Shown piece by piece: positions 4,498 to 5,247 of a DNA stretch of 5,247 nucleotides. The notes under the pieces were generated by a model. The model worked only from the letters and a program-made list of their open reading frames with translations, had not been told where the DNA came from and did no database searches. A program made the position numbers and the translations under genes. Position 1 is the first letter of the stretch, and every line of letters begins with the position of its first letter. Origin of the DNA: Nitrospirae bacterium GWC2_56_14 (GTDB taxonomy: Bacteria > Nitrospirota > UBA9217). Location of the stretch: the NCBI GenBank assembly GCA_001803705.1, contig MHDY01000147.1, forward strand, positions 1 to 5,247, in the 5' to 3' direction.

Positions 4498-5247
4498 TCA
4501 GCTGGCATCCCGCCCCCATCCGCTCTGTCCCAGCCGTTCCATATTCCGCTGATAAGCCCGTTCGCTGTTGTACCCCTTGTCGCCGAACGGCTGCAGTTGC
4601 CGCTGCCAGTGCAGTTCGAGCGCTGCCAGTGACAGGTCCAGGTTTTCTTCCGGATCAGTACGGTCGAGAACCGACAGCACCGAAAATTCGAATGCAGCAG
4701 CGCCGCATTCGTTCAGTTCCTGCTGCAGCGCAGTGCTGAAAGGAACCTTCCCCATACGGAGCTGGAACAGCCTGCTGGTCCGGGTCCCTTCCAGGTTCTT
4801 GCTGCTTCCCACGTAGATCTTGCCGGTAATCGTGTTCCTGATCCGGTACACCCCCATGTCCGGGACCTTCGCCTTGATCTCCCGCTTGATCTCCCTGCGC
4901 CTGGCTTCCATCGGCTTCTCGGGCGGCATGGCGCCGTTAGAGGCCGGCAACGGGAGCGCTCCTGCCGCTGCCGTTGCCGCATCACGCCAGTACTGCCCGC
5001 CTTCCCGTCGGAGCAACCCTTCGTCCACCAACAGTCGGCGGATGATGCAGTAATCGTCGTGCAGCGGCCTGATGAGCCCTGTTACTTCCTGTTCGTCATA
5101 CCGTCTTCCCTGCTGAAACTTTGCGGCGAACTGCTCCAGCACGATGAGGCGTTTCTTGTGCTGGGCGGGCAGCTTGTCGAGCCTGCCGTTGCGAAAGAAC
5201 GTCTCCACAACCTTGCGGCGGTACTCGTCAATCCGTGCATCCTGAAG
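4498..5247 (-). CDS. DUF2087 winged-helix plus GIY-YIG nuclease-fold protein, 5' partial
   Basis: The 249 visible residues run in frame to the right edge. A GTG at 5208 is possible as a start but falls inside the first helix of the N-terminal domain (DEYRRKVV continues upstream), so the true start lies outside. Numbering from the edge, residues about 8-88 match DUF2087, a putative nucleic-acid-binding winged helix: a Lys/Arg-rich QHKKR segment, HDDY (63-66), VDEGLL (74-79) and YWR (86-88). An Ala/Pro-rich then strongly basic linker follows. Residues about 130-230 form a GIY-YIG domain: GVY (132-134), YVG (145-147), a Glu at 211 that fits the metal-binding Glu, and the closing GYN (225-227). 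The Arg/His cluster after YVG looks altered. The DUF2087/GIY-YIG pairing is known; its biological role is not. No partner gene is visible. Confidence 0.88.
   Translation of the reverse strand, partial: LQDARIDEYRRKVVETFFRNGRLDKLPAQHKKRLIVLEQFAAKFQQGRRYDEQEVTGLIRPLHDDYCIIRRLLVDEGLLRREGGQYWRDAATAAAGALPLPASNGAMPPEKPMEARRREIKREIKAKVPDMGVYRIRNTITGKIYVGSSKNLEGTRTSRLFQLRMGKVPFSTALQQELNECGAAAFEFSVLSVLDRTDPEENLDLSLAALELHWQRQLQPFGDKGYNSERAYQRNMERLGQSGWGRDAS

Noticed and set aside
4368..4739. Plus-strand open frame of 123 codons crossing the end of the 48-aa ORF and the nuclease-like gene
   Set aside because: It is mostly antisense to the GIY-YIG coding sequence, has no ribosome binding site and has a composition typical of a shadow frame.

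Overview
The window looks like chromosomal DNA from a moderately GC-rich Gram-negative bacterium. A delta-proteobacterial, Geobacter-type genome (Desulfuromonadota) is my best guess. It rests on the large multi-domain hybrid histidine kinase followed by a response regulator without an output domain, an outer-membrane-type lipoprotein, a possible sigma-54 site and a DUF2087/GIY-YIG protein. No ribosomal or marker gene is present, so the taxonomy is inference.

Layout: (1) Positions 1-2223 (+) hold the C-terminal 740 residues of a hybrid sensor kinase (PAS - HisKA - HATPase_c - REC - REC - HPt). The PAS domain is open at base 1, so the true start lies outside. (2) Positions 2247-2882 (+) hold a response regulator with an N-terminal receiver and an unusual helical tail, almost certainly in the same operon. 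(3) Positions 2883-3306 carry no credible gene but are rich in structure: a possible long-loop terminator, a cluster of hairpins built from four TGCA words and ending in a T-run, a sigma-54-like -24/-12 element, and a hairpin that takes in half of the next gene's Shine-Dalgarno. (4) Positions 3307-3588 (+) encode a 93-aa secreted Ser/Thr-rich protein of unknown function. (5) Positions 3694-4053 (-) encode a 119-aa lipoprotein, followed on its strand by a clear intrinsic terminator at 3627-3668. (6) Positions 4054-4303 form a divergent intergenic region with a strong sigma-70-like promoter reading right. (7) Positions 4304-4450 (+) are a 48-aa small ORF with an excellent ribosome binding site. 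(8) Positions 4498-5247 (-) encode a DUF2087 winged-helix plus GIY-YIG nuclease-fold fusion whose N-terminus runs off the right edge.

Functionally, genes 1 and 2 form a phosphorelay: His130 to a receiver Asp, to the HPt His689, then probably to Asp52 of the separate response regulator. The cell-envelope genes and the nuclease-like gene show no obvious link to it. I found no CRISPR array, tRNA, rRNA, insertion sequence or convincing new defence system. The most interesting unexplained material is the structured leader before the secreted protein gene and the strongly expressed-looking 48-aa ORF.
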